Below are positions 25,351 to 35,464 of a stretch of DNA of 64,000 bases, piece after piece. The notes below the pieces were generated by a model. The model was not told the origin of the DNA and did no database searches. It saw only the letters and a program-made list of their open reading frames with translations. Both the position numbers and the translations under genes were made by a program. Positions within the stretch are counted from its first letter, which is position 1, and every line of letters begins with the position of its first letter. Location of the stretch: the NCBI GenBank assembly GCA_014860225.1, contig JACZKE010000023.1, positions 48,787 to 112,786 on the forward strand, given 5' to 3'. Source of the DNA: Desulfuromonadales bacterium. GTDB lineage: Bacteria > Desulfobacterota > Desulfuromonadia > Desulfuromonadales > BM103.

Positions 25351-25961
25351 TTCCGGAAATCGTCCAGATTCCGGTCGCCGGTGCCGATAATTTTTCCTAT
25401 CTGGTGATCTGTCCGCAGACCGGCAAGGCTCTCGGTATCGATCCCGGCATGTCTCCGGAGAGCATGTTGAGTGTCATTCGCAGTCGCGACTTGACACTGG
25501 TGATCCTGGCCAACACGCATGGCCATCGTGACCATATCGCCGGCAATGACGAAATTCTCAAGGCGACCGGAGCGAAGCTGGCGGCGAATACGCTTGATGT
25601 GCCGAGGGTGGATATCGCGCTGAACGAAGGGAGCCAGCTGCAGATAGGGGAAATCATGGTCAATGTCCTGCATACACCGGGACATACGCCAGGCTCTCTG
25701 GTGTTTAATCCGCCGGGAGCGTTGATCTCCGGCGACACTCTTTTTGTAACTCGCTGCGGGCGGGCTGACTTTCCCGGCAGTGATCCGGCCGCTCTTTACC
25801 ACAGCCTGTTGCGTCTGGCTGCCTTCCCACCTGAGACGAAAGTCTTCCCGGGCCATGACTATGGACCCAAGCCTCAGTCCACAATTGCTTTTGAACGGGA
25901 GCACAACGAGTATATGAAGTGCCCGGATCTTGAAAGTTTTCTCAAGCTCCGCATGGGCTGA
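25347..25961 (+). CDS. Metallo-beta-lactamase-fold hydrolase (glyoxalase II / persulfide dioxygenase-like)
   Basis: 204 residues from the ATG at 25347, coupled to the previous stop; a GTG three codons earlier is possible. The metal motif THGHRDH (THxHxDH) is intact, followed by the histidine in HTPGHTPGS, the bridging aspartate in ISGDTLF and the last histidine in FPGHDYG. FPGSDPAALYHSLLRL is typical of the glyoxalase II/ETHE1 group. Likely a thioester or persulfide hydrolase in the cytoplasm; substrate not determined. Confidence 0.85.
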   Translation: MIPEIVQIPVAGADNFSYLVICPQTGKALGIDPGMSPESMLSVIRSRDLTLVILANTHGHRDHIAGNDEILKATGAKLAANTLDVPRVDIALNEGSQLQIGEIMVNVLHTPGHTPGSLVFNPPGALISGDTLFVTRCGRADFPGSDPAALYHSLLRLAAFPPETKVFPGHDYGPKPQSTIAFEREHNEYMKCPDLESFLKLRMG

Positions 25962-26041
25962 GAGCGCGGAGGAGCGATTAGTAACTAATCATTTTCCATC
26001 CTGAAACTCCGGATGGCACGATCGCAGTTTCCGGACGAAAA

Positions 26042-27508
26042 CTAATTGCTCTTGACTTGAGCGGGCTCCCATCCACCTCCAAACGCTTTGTAAAGTCGTA
26101 TCAGGTTGGCTGTCATTGCACCGTTACTCTGGGCCAGATCATCCCGCAAGAGGAGGAGCGCTCTTTGGGCGTCAAGCACGTTGTTGAAATTTACCAGACC
26201 TGCCTGGTATTGATCATTCGCCAGTAGTTCTGCACGTTCGGCCGCAATTGAGGCCCTGGCAACCGATTCGCGCCTGAGCTGTTCTTTTGCGTAGGCGACC
26301 AGGGCATTTTCAACCTCTTCCTGAGCGCGGAGCAGGGTGGATTCGTAGTGGATCAACGCTTGTTCCTGGCGAGCATTTTGTACCTGGATGTTCTCGCGGA
26401 TGGCTCCGCCGTCAAAGACCCTCCACTGAGCACTCGGACCAAAGCCCCAGATCCGACTGGATGATTGGAACAGCTCTCCTGCGGAGATCGATTCAAGACC
26501 GAGAGTGCCGAACAGGTGGAACCTGGGATAAAGGTCAGCTGTCGCCATGCCGATGCGTGCTGTCTGAGCTGCAAGGTTCCGTTCAGCATAGCGAACGTCT
26601 GGCCGATGACGTAAAGTTTCAGCCGGGATACCAACCATGACAGCTGCTGGAAGCCCAGGAATCTGCGCACTTTCGGCAAGCTCCTCGTGCAGGCTGCCGG
26701 GAAATTCTCCCAGCAACACCGCCAGACGATTCTTTGCGGCTTCCAGCCCGGTTTCAAGGGAAGGGACTCTGGACCTGGCGGTTTCCAGGAGGCGTAAAGA
26801 CTCTTGTGCTGACAGCTCTGAAACAAGTCCGGCGTTGTAACGTGAAAAATTTATTTCATATGTCTCCTGCAGTGTGTCGATGTTCGCTTCAGCCGCCTCC
26901 AGGCGGGCCTGGTAGGTACGCACCTCCACATAGTTCAGAGCCACTTCGGCAAGCAGGCTGACCAGAACGCCATGCAGGTTCTCCTGCGTTGCTTCAAGGT
27001 TCGCCTCGGCGGCTTCCACCGAGCGCCGCACCCCGCCGAAAATATCCACTTCCCAGGCAGCATCAAAACCAGCCGCATACCGGTCTGTTTCATCTCCGGT
27101 TCCGCCGGTTTCACCGCTGCCCGACCTGCTGACAACGGCAATTGCATCCAGGGTCGGAAAAAATCCGGCATGACTGATTCCCCGCATGGCCCTGGCTTCG
27201 CTAATCCTTGCCCGGGCATCTTTCAGCCCCAGGTTTCCCTTAATGGCACGCTCTTCAAGATTGGAGAGTTGCGGGTCTTGCAGCACCTTCCACCAGTGAG
27301 CCAGTGTTTCCGGATTCGACGGGCCTTTCGTGAGACCTCCCTGTAACTCACTGTGCCATGCCTCAGGTGCAGCAAGTTCCACAGGTTGGTAATCGGGGCC
27401 TACCGTCATACAGCCGGTTAACGCCAGACCGACGGCAAGCAGTAGAAATACCGAACGAAGGCTGCTGTCACGTCGCAGCATGAGGTCACGGTTGATGGCT
27501 TTAGTCAT
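26042..27508 (-). CDS. Outer-membrane efflux lipoprotein (NodT/OprM family)
   Basis: 488 residues. A lipoprotein signal ends at LTGC (about residue 33), followed by the family start MTVGPDYQPV. The protein has the repeated coiled-coil arms of TolC-type channels (for example VEAAEANLEATQENLHGVLVSLLAEVALNYVEVRTYQARLEAAEANIDTL and the matching second half) and the typical ALxAYxxEQ segment. It forms the outer-membrane duct for the RND pump encoded by the two preceding genes. The gap to the pump gene is 21 bases. Confidence 0.93.
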   Translation of the reverse strand: MTKAINRDLMLRRDSSLRSVFLLLAVGLALTGCMTVGPDYQPVELAAPEAWHSELQGGLTKGPSNPETLAHWWKVLQDPQLSNLEERAIKGNLGLKDARARISEARAMRGISHAGFFPTLDAIAVVSRSGSGETGGTGDETDRYAAGFDAAWEVDIFGGVRRSVEAAEANLEATQENLHGVLVSLLAEVALNYVEVRTYQARLEAAEANIDTLQETYEINFSRYNAGLVSELSAQESLRLLETARSRVPSLETGLEAAKNRLAVLLGEFPGSLHEELAESAQIPGLPAAVMVGIPAETLRHRPDVRYAERNLAAQTARIGMATADLYPRFHLFGTLGLESISAGELFQSSSRIWGFGPSAQWRVFDGGAIRENIQVQNARQEQALIHYESTLLRAQEEVENALVAYAKEQLRRESVARASIAAERAELLANDQYQAGLVNFNNVLDAQRALLLLRDDLAQSNGAMTANLIRLYKAFGGGWEPAQVKSN

Positions 27509-27529
27509 TATCGCGCCTTGCAGATTTCT

Positions 27530-30500
27530 TCAGTCAATAGCAGCATAGTTTTTCCTTCTCTGTCTCCGGGCGCGCCAGGCGCTGCCTTTTTCGCGAATCG
27601 ATTGAAAGGTATGATAGAGCACCGGGATCAGGAATATCCCGAACACGGTCGTGCTCAACATGCCGCTGAAAACGGTCATGCCGATTGCCTGACGACTTCC
27701 TGCTCCGGCGCCGGTAGCGAACACCATGGGTACCAGCCCGAAAATAAAGGTGAATGAGGTCATCAGGACCGGCCGGAAACGAATCCGTCCTCCGTCGACG
27801 GCTGCTTCGGCAATGGAAAGTCCATCTTGTCTGCGCGACTGGGCAAATTCCACGATAAGAATGGCATTTTTGCTCGCCAGGCCGACCAGCAGCACCAGAC
27901 CGATCTGGGCATAAATGCTGAGACTGAAGTCCATCAGCCAGAGACCGGCCAGTGCTCCCAGAGTGGCGACCGGAACCGAGATGATGATGGACAAAGGGAT
28001 GTTCCAGCTTTCGTATTGTCCGACGAGGAAGAGATAGGCGAACAGCAAAGCGAGCGCAAACAGGATGGTTACCTGGCCGCTACTTTTCCTTTCCTGATAA
28101 GACATGCCGGACCAGTCATAAGTGTAGCCTTCGGGAAGCGTTTTGTCGGCAACCTCCTGCAGTGCAGACATGGCTTCTCCGGAGCTGTAGCCTGAAGCGG
28201 CACCGCCGTTAATGGTGATACTGGTCAACTGATTATAGCGATCAACAGTCTGGGGCCCGAGCAGCGTGGAGAGGCTTGCCAGGCTGCTCATTGGCACCAT
28301 GCCTCCTTCACTGTTGCGAACGTATAGGCGATCTATATCGCTAATCGAGTCACGGTAAACTGCATCTGCCTGCACCTTGACCTGATAGCCCCGGTCATTC
28401 AGGTTGAAGTCGTTGACATAACGTCCGCCAAGCTGGGTTTGCAGGGTAGAGAATATCGTGCTGATCGGCACTTTAAGCGTCTCGATCCGGTTCCGGTCGA
28501 TATCCAGAGAAAGTTGAGGTGTATTGGCAGTATATGTGGTGAAAACCCGGCTCAAGGCTGGATCCTGGTTTGCGGCAACCACCAGCGCTCGAGCTGCGGC
28601 TGCAAACTCCCGGGGAGATTTGTCCCCCGTGGCCTGTAAGCGGAAATCGAATCCGCCGGTTCGTCCCAATCCTCTTATAGGTGGAGGTGCAAAGGCGAGG
28701 ATGTTGGCTGAAGAGATCGCCGCCAGTTTCTCCTGGGTATCTCTTAAGATGGCCTCCACATGCAGCTCGGCGCTGTTCCGTTCATCCCATGGTGCCAGGA
28801 TCACCAGGCCGAAGGCGACATTGTCGGCCCGACCGCTGAGCAGGCTGAATCCACTGACACCGAGGACACTGTTGACACCCTTGATGCTTCTGAGTTCTTT
28901 GGTGACCCGCTGCAGGACTTCATCTGTGCGAACTCGCGCCGCGGCCTCAGGCAATTGAATATTCAGGTAGATCAAGCCCTGATCTTCCTGCGGCAGGAAA
29001 CTGGTCGGACGGTTATGAAACATATAATAACTTGCGCCGAAAACCAGCAGAACCGCCAGCAGGGCTACAAACTTCCAACGAATTAACCAGGCGGACCCGA
29101 CCACATAGCCTTTGCGTGAAAAGGACAGTGCTTTATTGAACCAGGCCAGCGGGCCAGAATGGATGATCGTGGGTTTTTTCAGCAAAACGGCACAGAGGGC
29201 CGGGCTGAGCGTCAATGCGCTGATAGCCGAGATCACTACCGCTGTGCAGATTGTGACGGCAAATTGCTTATAGAGTTGCCCGGTAATCCCGGGGAGAAAG
29301 GCGACCGGGATAAAAACCGCCAGCAGAACCAGAGTGGTGGCGATAATCGGGCCGGTGACCTGACTCATGGCCTTGATTGCCGCCTCTCTCGGATTGAGTT
29401 TCTCTTCATTCATAACCCGGTAGACATTTTCCACCACCACAATAGCATCGTCAACCACCAGGCCGATTGACATGATCAGGGCAAACAGAGAGATGGTGTT
29501 GGCGTTATAGCCGAGCGCCAGCAGCACGGCAAAGGTGCCGATCAATGAAACGGGGATCGTCACTGTAGGCACCAGGGTTGACCGCCAATCCTGAAGAAAG
29601 ACGAAAGTTACTCCGACTACCAGCAGAAAGGTCAAAAACAGCGTAAATACCATCTCATGGATGGCTGCTGCAATATACCTGGTCGAGTCATAGATGACCT
29701 GGTATTCCACACCGGCCGGTTGCCGTTTTGCCAGTAGCTCCAGTTCCGCCAAGAGATTCTGCATCGTCTCGAGGGCGTTGGCATCAGAAGAGCCGTAAAC
29801 AGCAAGGGTCACTGCCGGCCCGCCGTCGAGGATCGAAGTGGTGCTATAGGACTCCGCCCCAAGTTCCACCCTGGCAATATCACGCACACGAACCAGACCA
29901 CCCTGAGTATTGGAGCGGACGATGATGTCTTTGAACTCCTCGACATCTTTGAGGCGGCCTTTCGCGCGCAGAGTGTATTGAAGCTGTTGGCCTGTGTTGA
30001 CCGGTTCGGAACCGATAGTGCCGACAGCAGCCTGAATATTCTGTTGATGAATTGCGGTGATCAGGTCGTCCTCTGTAAGTCCCAGAGCGGTCATGCGCTG
30101 CGGGTCCATCCAGATGCGCATGCTGTAGACTAGCTCACCGAAAATAAAGACATCGCTGACGCCATCAAGGCGCACCACCGCATCCTTGATGGTGCTGCTG
30201 ACATAGTTGCTTAAAAAAAGTTTATCCCGCGTTTCCTGGGGAGAATAGAAACTGATCGCCCCGAGCATGTCGGAAGAGCCTTTACGGACGGTGACGCCTT
30301 GTGCGACGACTTCTCTCGGTAGCTTGGCAAGTGCAGCCTGGACCCGGTTCTGCAGGTTAACCTGTGCGATATCAGAGTCAGTGCCGACCTCAAAAGTGAC
30401 ATCCAGGCTGTAATTGCCGCTATTGGACGACGACGAGGACATGTAGAGCATGTTCTCGACGCCATTGACTTCCGCTTCAATCGTCGTCGCCACGCTGTTT

Positions 30501-30676
30501 GCAAGCACCTGCGCATTCGCTCCGGGGTAGGATGCGTTGACCCGAAGGGTCGGAGGAGTGATCTTCGGATACTGAGCGACAGGGATATTCAGCATGGCGA
30601 TCAGCCCGGCCAGAGTGATAAAGATTGCCAGAACCACTGCCAGGCGAGGGCGATCAATGAAAATTCGTGAGATCAT
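27530..30676 (-). CDS. RND multidrug efflux pump, HAE1 (AcrB/MexB) family
   Basis: 1048 residues, full length. N-terminal FIDRPRLAVVLAIFITLAGL, the proton-relay aspartates in GLVVDDAIVVVENV, and the C-terminal repeats (LVGLASKNAILIVEFA, PVLMTSFTFIFGLVPM) match drug-exporting RND pumps rather than CusA metal pumps, since the CusA methionine pairs are not evident. It extrudes hydrophobic compounds in exchange for protons as a trimer. Its ATG overlaps the adaptor stop by one base. Confidence 0.96.
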   Translation of the reverse strand: MISRIFIDRPRLAVVLAIFITLAGLIAMLNIPVAQYPKITPPTLRVNASYPGANAQVLANSVATTIEAEVNGVENMLYMSSSSSNSGNYSLDVTFEVGTDSDIAQVNLQNRVQAALAKLPREVVAQGVTVRKGSSDMLGAISFYSPQETRDKLFLSNYVSSTIKDAVVRLDGVSDVFIFGELVYSMRIWMDPQRMTALGLTEDDLITAIHQQNIQAAVGTIGSEPVNTGQQLQYTLRAKGRLKDVEEFKDIIVRSNTQGGLVRVRDIARVELGAESYSTTSILDGGPAVTLAVYGSSDANALETMQNLLAELELLAKRQPAGVEYQVIYDSTRYIAAAIHEMVFTLFLTFLLVVGVTFVFLQDWRSTLVPTVTIPVSLIGTFAVLLALGYNANTISLFALIMSIGLVVDDAIVVVENVYRVMNEEKLNPREAAIKAMSQVTGPIIATTLVLLAVFIPVAFLPGITGQLYKQFAVTICTAVVISAISALTLSPALCAVLLKKPTIIHSGPLAWFNKALSFSRKGYVVGSAWLIRWKFVALLAVLLVFGASYYMFHNRPTSFLPQEDQGLIYLNIQLPEAAARVRTDEVLQRVTKELRSIKGVNSVLGVSGFSLLSGRADNVAFGLVILAPWDERNSAELHVEAILRDTQEKLAAISSANILAFAPPPIRGLGRTGGFDFRLQATGDKSPREFAAAARALVVAANQDPALSRVFTTYTANTPQLSLDIDRNRIETLKVPISTIFSTLQTQLGGRYVNDFNLNDRGYQVKVQADAVYRDSISDIDRLYVRNSEGGMVPMSSLASLSTLLGPQTVDRYNQLTSITINGGAASGYSSGEAMSALQEVADKTLPEGYTYDWSGMSYQERKSSGQVTILFALALLFAYLFLVGQYESWNIPLSIIISVPVATLGALAGLWLMDFSLSIYAQIGLVLLVGLASKNAILIVEFAQSRRQDGLSIAEAAVDGGRIRFRPVLMTSFTFIFGLVPMVFATGAGAGSRQAIGMTVFSGMLSTTVFGIFLIPVLYHTFQSIREKGSAWRARRQRRKNYAAID

Positions 30677-31887
30677 TAATCAGTTCCTTTGCGATCGCCC
30701 TCGATCATGGTTTTGACCGTTTGTCCGGGACTGACTTTTTGCAAACCTTGCACAATAACCATTTCCCCCGATGCCAAGCCTGACTCAATCGCCCAAAGGG
30801 CGCCGCTTGTAGCCCCGGTGCTGATGCGACGCTGTTCCACCTGGTTCTGTGCGTTCACCACAAGCACGTAACGGCCGTCACGGTCTTCGAGGACCGCTGA
30901 TTGCGGTATCACTGGCGTCAGCTTGTCCTGTCCCCGGCTGACCAGTACAGTAACGTACTGCCCCGGCAGCAGCAGACCCTCGGGGTTGTCAAAGACGAGT
31001 CGTATGTTGATAGTGCCAGTACTTGAATCCACCAGATTATCAACAAAGTCTACACGTCCGGAAAGATTGAGAGTTTCTCCTCCGGGAAGTCTTATTTGTA
31101 CGCGCAGCAGGTTCTTCTCCTTACCGGAAGCGGAATCTGCAAGCGCCATCTTGACCGCTACGAGATCATTTTCGCTGACAGCGTACCGGACTCGAATTGG
31201 ATCAAGTTGAACAATTCTGGCCAAAGGGCCCGAAGTGGGCCCACAAAGATTCCCCCGGGTGAGTGCGGTTGCCCCGATGCGGCCATTGATCGGCGCCGAA
31301 ATTCGGGTGTAACCAAGATCGAGTTCAACAAGTTCAAGTGCCGCCCGAGCCTCCTCAAGTTCTGCCCTGGATTCTAATTCGCTGGCTTCGGCAGACTCTA
31401 TATCGGTGGCTGACACACCGCCGGTACGGACGTTCTGGAGACGTTCCTGATAATTGCGGGCCTGGTTGAGCGTTGCCTGTGCTTTGGCCACACGCGCCTT
31501 GGCAGCGGCGACCCTTGCCTGGTAAGGCGCTTTTTCTATAACGTAGAGGATATCCCCGGCGCGGACCTTGCCCCCTTCCTTGAAATTGACCTGTTCCAGA
31601 AAACCTGTGACCCGTGCTTGCAGTTCAACCGTCTGGATTGCTTCCACATGGCCTACATATTCCTTGGGCGGATTTACATCCTGCTCGGCAACGATGACAA
31701 CTGTGACCAACGGTGCAGGGGCTTCTTCTTTTGCCGGAGCCGCGGTGGCCTCCATGGTCAGGGTTAACAAGAACATCAGAGTGAACAGCAAAACGAAACC
31801 ACTCTTGATTGCGTCTGCTTTAGCCTGTCTGGCATTGTTTGCGAACGCTTCTGTTCGGGACGCTATTGTCCTGGTTCCTCGTTTCAT
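30676..31887 (-). CDS. RND periplasmic adaptor (AcrA/MexA membrane-fusion protein)
   Basis: 403 residues. A hydrophobic N-terminal segment (about 30-48) acts as signal or anchor. No lipobox cysteine is seen, unlike AcrA itself. The lipoyl halves (VELQARVTGFLEQVNFKEGGKVRAGDILYVIEKAPYQ and LDLGYTRISAPINGRIG) flank the alpha-helical hairpin, followed by beta-barrel and membrane-proximal domains. First gene of the tripartite pump operon. No local TetR or MarR regulator gene is adjacent. Confidence 0.94.
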   Translation of the reverse strand: MKRGTRTIASRTEAFANNARQAKADAIKSGFVLLFTLMFLLTLTMEATAAPAKEEAPAPLVTVVIVAEQDVNPPKEYVGHVEAIQTVELQARVTGFLEQVNFKEGGKVRAGDILYVIEKAPYQARVAAAKARVAKAQATLNQARNYQERLQNVRTGGVSATDIESAEASELESRAELEEARAALELVELDLGYTRISAPINGRIGATALTRGNLCGPTSGPLARIVQLDPIRVRYAVSENDLVAVKMALADSASGKEKNLLRVQIRLPGGETLNLSGRVDFVDNLVDSSTGTINIRLVFDNPEGLLLPGQYVTVLVSRGQDKLTPVIPQSAVLEDRDGRYVLVVNAQNQVEQRRISTGATSGALWAIESGLASGEMVIVQGLQKVSPGQTVKTMIEGDRKGTD

Positions 31888-32251
31888 TGCTTCAAAACTC
31901 CAAATAGTTGAAAGGTCGTTTTTAGCGGTCTTGTTTACAGACTCTAAGGGCGGGCTGGTGAGCTACCTCTTGGTTACATTCCGGCAGCATTCTGCCAGGG
32001 CCTTTATCGTCGATTCGTCCGGTTCATGAGGCCTGCTGTTGCCTCTCTGAGTAGAAAAATCACGGGGCCAATTGCCAGGGCATGAATGAATAGAAGTGAC
32101 AGGGGGTTGATGTCATCGTTTGTGGGCCGGGAAAAAATCCACAAAGGTAGTTTAGCTGCCGGAGGCCCCTGGCAGAAGAAGTTTTTCACATTTTTTGTCT
32201 GCGTCAGGCCGAATCTCACGTTCAGTAAAGCGAGGATTGCATCGGTTTTAT
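31888..32251. other. Upstream region of efflux operon, no gene seen
   Basis: About 360 bases between the adaptor start and the stop of the zinc-ribbon gene. One 71-codon minus-strand frame (32004-32219) exists but begins at a GTG without a ribosome site. The efflux promoter must lie here; no clear operator or box was recognised. Confidence 0.5.
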
Positions 32252-32644
32252 CTAAAAGGCAAACTCCGGGCCCTTTCCGGGCTTGTCATCAGAATCCTTG
32301 TCACGCACGACTTCCGGGATGGTTTCGCCGTCAATACTGAAAGTCTGATCTATGTTGACGGTCTGATTGTCGTCGTCAAGAGAGCTTCCATCTGTTGGCT
32401 TCTCAACGGGGTCCCCTTCTTCATCGAGAAAGTCGAAGCCGAAGTTAACGCTACCGTCACTGACTGGCTGCTCTTTTGCATTGCTTTCGCCCAGAGCTGA
32501 GTCCGGTGACGTTGTCGCTTTTTGCCCAGGAAAAAAGAAGCCGCGCAAATTGAATCTCTCTTTGTGCTCAATCAGGCCCTGACCGCATTTTTTGCAGCTG
32601 TCCAGATGGTCAAAACTGTGATATCCGCATTTGGGGCACTTCAT
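32252..32644 (-). CDS. Zinc-ribbon protein with acidic disordered tail
   Basis: 130 residues. The N-terminus has two paired-cysteine knuckles, CPKC (3-6) and CKKC (about 17-20), making a zinc ribbon. After it comes a low-complexity acidic region rich in Asp, Glu, Ser and Pro with no predicted domain. The start overlaps the rsmE stop by four bases, so it is translated with rsmE and prmA. Function unknown; perhaps nucleic-acid or ribosome associated by context. Confidence 0.75.
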   Translation of the reverse strand: MKCPKCGYHSFDHLDSCKKCGQGLIEHKERFNLRGFFFPGQKATTSPDSALGESNAKEQPVSDGSVNFGFDFLDEEGDPVEKPTDGSSLDDDNQTVNIDQTFSIDGETIPEVVRDKDSDDKPGKGPEFAF

Positions 32645-33423
32645 AGGTTCTCCTCATGCTGATCTGAATTGCTGCTGACAGGGGGATACTGCCAGTCGCC
32701 ATAAAGGTACTGCAAGACGGGTGTCACTGCCAAGCCCGCTGTTTCGGTGCGAAGAATTCGCGGACCAAGATGTACGGCCTGGAATCCTGCTGCAGTAATG
32801 GCCGAGATTTCCGTCACGGAAAAGCCACCCTCTGGACCGATCAGCAGTCTGACGCCAGCCGGAGCGTGTTCAGGCAGGGTTGCCTCAAGCGGCACTGAGC
32901 CGGCTTCCCAAAGGACCAGTTTGAGATCATCGGAAGGTTCATCGAGTACCGTTGCCAGCTTTTGTATGGGCTTCACTTCCGGCAGAAAGCTGCGGCGACT
33001 CTGGCGGGCGGCTTCACTGACGATACGCTGCCAGCGCTGTTCTCGTTTGTGTCGTCGCGCCGCGGTCAGGTTTGGAATGGCATGGGCAGTCTCCAGAGGT
33101 TGAAAGCAACTCACTCCCAGTTCCGTACCTTTTTGCAGAACCAGCTCAAACTTGTCCCCTTTCGGCATTGCCTGCAACAGGGTGATCGGCAGAGTCAGGT
33201 TGGTTTCCTGCCAGCGGCGGATCACCCGGGTGGTCGCATGTTCCGGTTGCAGTTGCTCAAGCTGGACCTCGCAGCACTGGCCGAAACCGTCGAGCAGCAG
33301 GATAGTGGCACCTGTCTTGATGCGCAGAACGTTGCGCAGGTGATGATAAGTCTCGCCGCTAATAACGATCTGTTCGCTTTTCAGACTCTCAGCAGGAACA
33401 AAAAAACGCAAAGGGTCACTCAT
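32641..33423 (-). CDS. rsmE: 16S rRNA (uracil-1498-N3) methyltransferase
   Basis: 260 residues from the ATG at 33423; the longer reading runs into prmA. The SPOUT-fold signatures are present: N-terminal PUA-like HHLRNVLRIKTGA, then LLQAMPKGDKFELVLQKGTELGV, RWQRIVSEAARQSRR, LLIGPEGGFSVTEI and the knotted C-terminus LGPRILRTETAGLAV. It methylates U1498 of 16S rRNA. It overlaps prmA by 8 bases; prmA-rsmE pairing is common in bacteria. Confidence 0.96.
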   Translation of the reverse strand: MSDPLRFFVPAESLKSEQIVISGETYHHLRNVLRIKTGATILLLDGFGQCCEVQLEQLQPEHATTRVIRRWQETNLTLPITLLQAMPKGDKFELVLQKGTELGVSCFQPLETAHAIPNLTAARRHKREQRWQRIVSEAARQSRRSFLPEVKPIQKLATVLDEPSDDLKLVLWEAGSVPLEATLPEHAPAGVRLLIGPEGGFSVTEISAITAAGFQAVHLGPRILRTETAGLAVTPVLQYLYGDWQYPPVSSNSDQHEENL

Positions 33424-34336
33424 GATGCACGTAGACGATGCAGGTCCACTCGTCACGGTGGCTTATGGACAAAAGCGTCAGCGGAAAATCAGCAAAACCG
33501 GCAATGACTTGCTGTTCCTGTTCGATTAATATCCCAGAGAGGACCAGACGTCCCTGGGGTGCGAGGCGTTCCACGAGGGAGGCTGCAAGACGAATATTCT
33601 CACCGGCCAGAATGTTGGCCAGCACCAGATCATATTGCCCGGGAATCTGATCGAGTGGATTGTCCGTGATCGATATCTGACGACTGAGCCGGTTCTTTTG
33701 AACGTTTTCGGTTGCAACCCGGCAGGCGTCACTGTCGATATCGCAAGCAACCACTTCTTCAGCACCGAGCACTGCGCCGGCCATAGCCAGAATCCCGGAA
33801 CCGGTGCCGACATCCAGGATTCGCTGCGGTGGGCAGGTGCTCTCGAAGTGAGCTGACAACGCCTCCAGGCAGAGTCCGGTGGTGGCATGGGTGCCGGTGC
33901 CAAAGGCTTGTCCAGGGTCAAGGGTGAGGACCGCTTCGTCGCCTGTCACCGGCCAGTCGACCCACGAAGGATGAATGACGAGGCGATTACCGACCCTGAA
34001 TGGAGGAAAGTGCTGCTGCCAGCCGCTTGCCCAGTCGTGGTCAGCCAGTTCCCGATAATCCAGGCAGGTTTCAGCCAATTCAGGGAAAAAAACAGCCAGG
34101 TCGGACAGTGCCTGCTGCACGTTCTGACAGAGCACCTCGAGGTTTTCCGGATAGATGAAATAGGCACGCAGAACCGGGTCGTTGCTGAGTGACTCGGGTG
34201 CCGGCACGACAAAAGTGTCCAGAACCTTTTCCGCTGCAGTGACTCCGGTGCAGCCAAGATCCATCAGCGCCTGGGAAACCAGGTCGACTGCCTGGTCCGG
34301 TACATTAATGCGCATCTCCAGCCATTTATTCGTCAT
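33416..34336 (-). CDS. prmA: Ribosomal protein L11 methyltransferase
   Basis: 306 residues. The N-terminal substrate-recognition domain is followed by the family-specific LDPGQAFGTGTHATT and SAM site ILDVGTGSGILAMAGA, then DLVLANILA (the NPPY-like catalytic region). It trimethylates L11. It leads the prmA-rsmE-zinc-ribbon unit. Confidence 0.96.
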   Translation of the reverse strand: MTNKWLEMRINVPDQAVDLVSQALMDLGCTGVTAAEKVLDTFVVPAPESLSNDPVLRAYFIYPENLEVLCQNVQQALSDLAVFFPELAETCLDYRELADHDWASGWQQHFPPFRVGNRLVIHPSWVDWPVTGDEAVLTLDPGQAFGTGTHATTGLCLEALSAHFESTCPPQRILDVGTGSGILAMAGAVLGAEEVVACDIDSDACRVATENVQKNRLSRQISITDNPLDQIPGQYDLVLANILAGENIRLAASLVERLAPQGRLVLSGILIEQEQQVIAGFADFPLTLLSISHRDEWTCIVYVHHE

Positions 34337-34529
34337 GGAGGTTGTTTAGCGAAGTTTCTGTGGTATTGCAATAGAAAATCTTGACCTGCGGAGGTAGGCT
34401 CTGAAATAATGACTTGATCTAATGAGAGTGAAAACATATATCTAAAAAAATACCCTGTCTGGGCCGTACAACATTCCTGAAGCCTGCTGATTTATCTTGG
34501 TAAAGTCCGTGAGTTGAGGTTGTTTGGTG

Positions 34530-34558
34530 TTTACGTTTTCATTAGATTCTGTTAGACT
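34530..34558 (+). promoter_or_regulatory. Candidate sigma-70-type promoter of the PPDK regulator gene
   Basis: TTTACG at 34530-34535 and TAGACT at 34553-34558 are separated by 17 bases; each matches the consensus hexamer at four of six positions. The start codon is 28 bases downstream. It lies in an AT-rich gap with no gene (34337-34585). Confidence 0.3.
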
Positions 34559-34585
34559 TTTTGGGTGTTTTCATGAGGATAGGTA

Positions 34586-35392
34586 ATGTCAGCTTCCCAG
34601 GTAATTTATCTGCTTTCCGATGCAACCGGTGAGACTGCCGAAAAAATGGTCTTGGCAGCATTGACCCAGTTCCGTGACAAGCCGGTTCGTTTGACACGCA
34701 TTAACAACGTCCGGACCAAGAACCAGGTTTACGAAGCTCTCGATCAAGCTCTGGGACACAGTGCCCTGGTCGTGTACACCATTGTCAATCGAGAGCTTGC
34801 TCAATTAGTGCACGATGAGTGCGATGGCCTGGGCCTGGTCAGTATGGATTTGCTGACGCCTCTGTTATTGAAGGTTGCTCACATTCTTGGCCGTTCGCCG
34901 AAAGAAACGCCCGGGCTGCTGCATGGAGTTGACGAGGCTTATTTTCGTCGTATCGAAGCGATCGAGTTTACCGTTAAACATGACGATGGTCAGGAGCCGC
35001 GCAATCTGTACCTGGCCGATATCGTTCTGGTGGGGATTTCGCGAACCAGCAAAACGCCACTTTCCATCTACCTGGCGCACAGAGGGTGGAAGGTTGCCAA
35101 TGTCCCCCTGATCAAAGGAATTGATCTGCCGTCGCAGCTTTTTGAAGTTGATCCTAAGAAAATTGCAGCACTTGTCATTGATCCGCAGCGATTGGTCGAA
35201 GTGCGCGCAGCGCGTTTGCGCAACCTGGGGCAAGATCCCAGGGCCGCATATGCCGATTATGAGGAGATTGAAGAGGAGTTGAAGCATGCCAAAAAACTCT
35301 TCAGGCACCATCCCTGGGTGGTTATCGATGTTTCGAGCAAGGCCGTCGAGGAAACAGCCAATGAAGTTCTGGTTCGTCTGGGTTTGCAATAA
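34586..35392 (+). CDS. ppsR: Pyruvate,phosphate dikinase / PEP synthase regulatory protein (DUF299)
   Basis: 268 residues. The P-loop GISRTSKTP (about 152-160) and the N-terminal [16 protein letters not shown] mark the bifunctional ADP-dependent kinase / Pi-dependent pyrophosphorylase. The enzyme inactivates and reactivates PPDK or PEP synthase by threonine phosphorylation, so it governs pyruvate-to-PEP flux. That fits lactate or acetate growth, which needs gluconeogenesis. The target enzyme is not encoded in the window. GAGGATAGGT precedes the ATG. Confidence 0.93.
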   Translation: MSASQVIYLLSDATGETAEKMVLAALTQFRDKPVRLTRINNVRTKNQVYEALDQALGHSALVVYTIVNRELAQLVHDECDGLGLVSMDLLTPLLLKVAHILGRSPKETPGLLHGVDEAYFRRIEAIEFTVKHDDGQEPRNLYLADIVLVGISRTSKTPLSIYLAHRGWKVANVPLIKGIDLPSQLFEVDPKKIAALVIDPQRLVEVRAARLRNLGQDPRAAYADYEEIEEELKHAKKLFRHHPWVVIDVSSKAVEETANEVLVRLGLQ

Positions 35393-35464
35393 ATTGCTGT
35401 CAATTTGTCGATGGTCAGCTTTGTCAATCAGCAGATAAAACAAAAGATTTAAGGAGAAATCATC

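Noticed and set aside
25976-25990. GATTAGT-A-ACTAATC palindrome followed by ATTTT
   Set aside because: The stem is AT-rich and too weak to call as a terminator, although it lies between convergent genes.
32004-32219. 71-codon minus-strand frame with a hydrophobic stretch upstream of the efflux operon
   Set aside because: GTG start without a ribosome site and no recognisable family; kept as non-coding.
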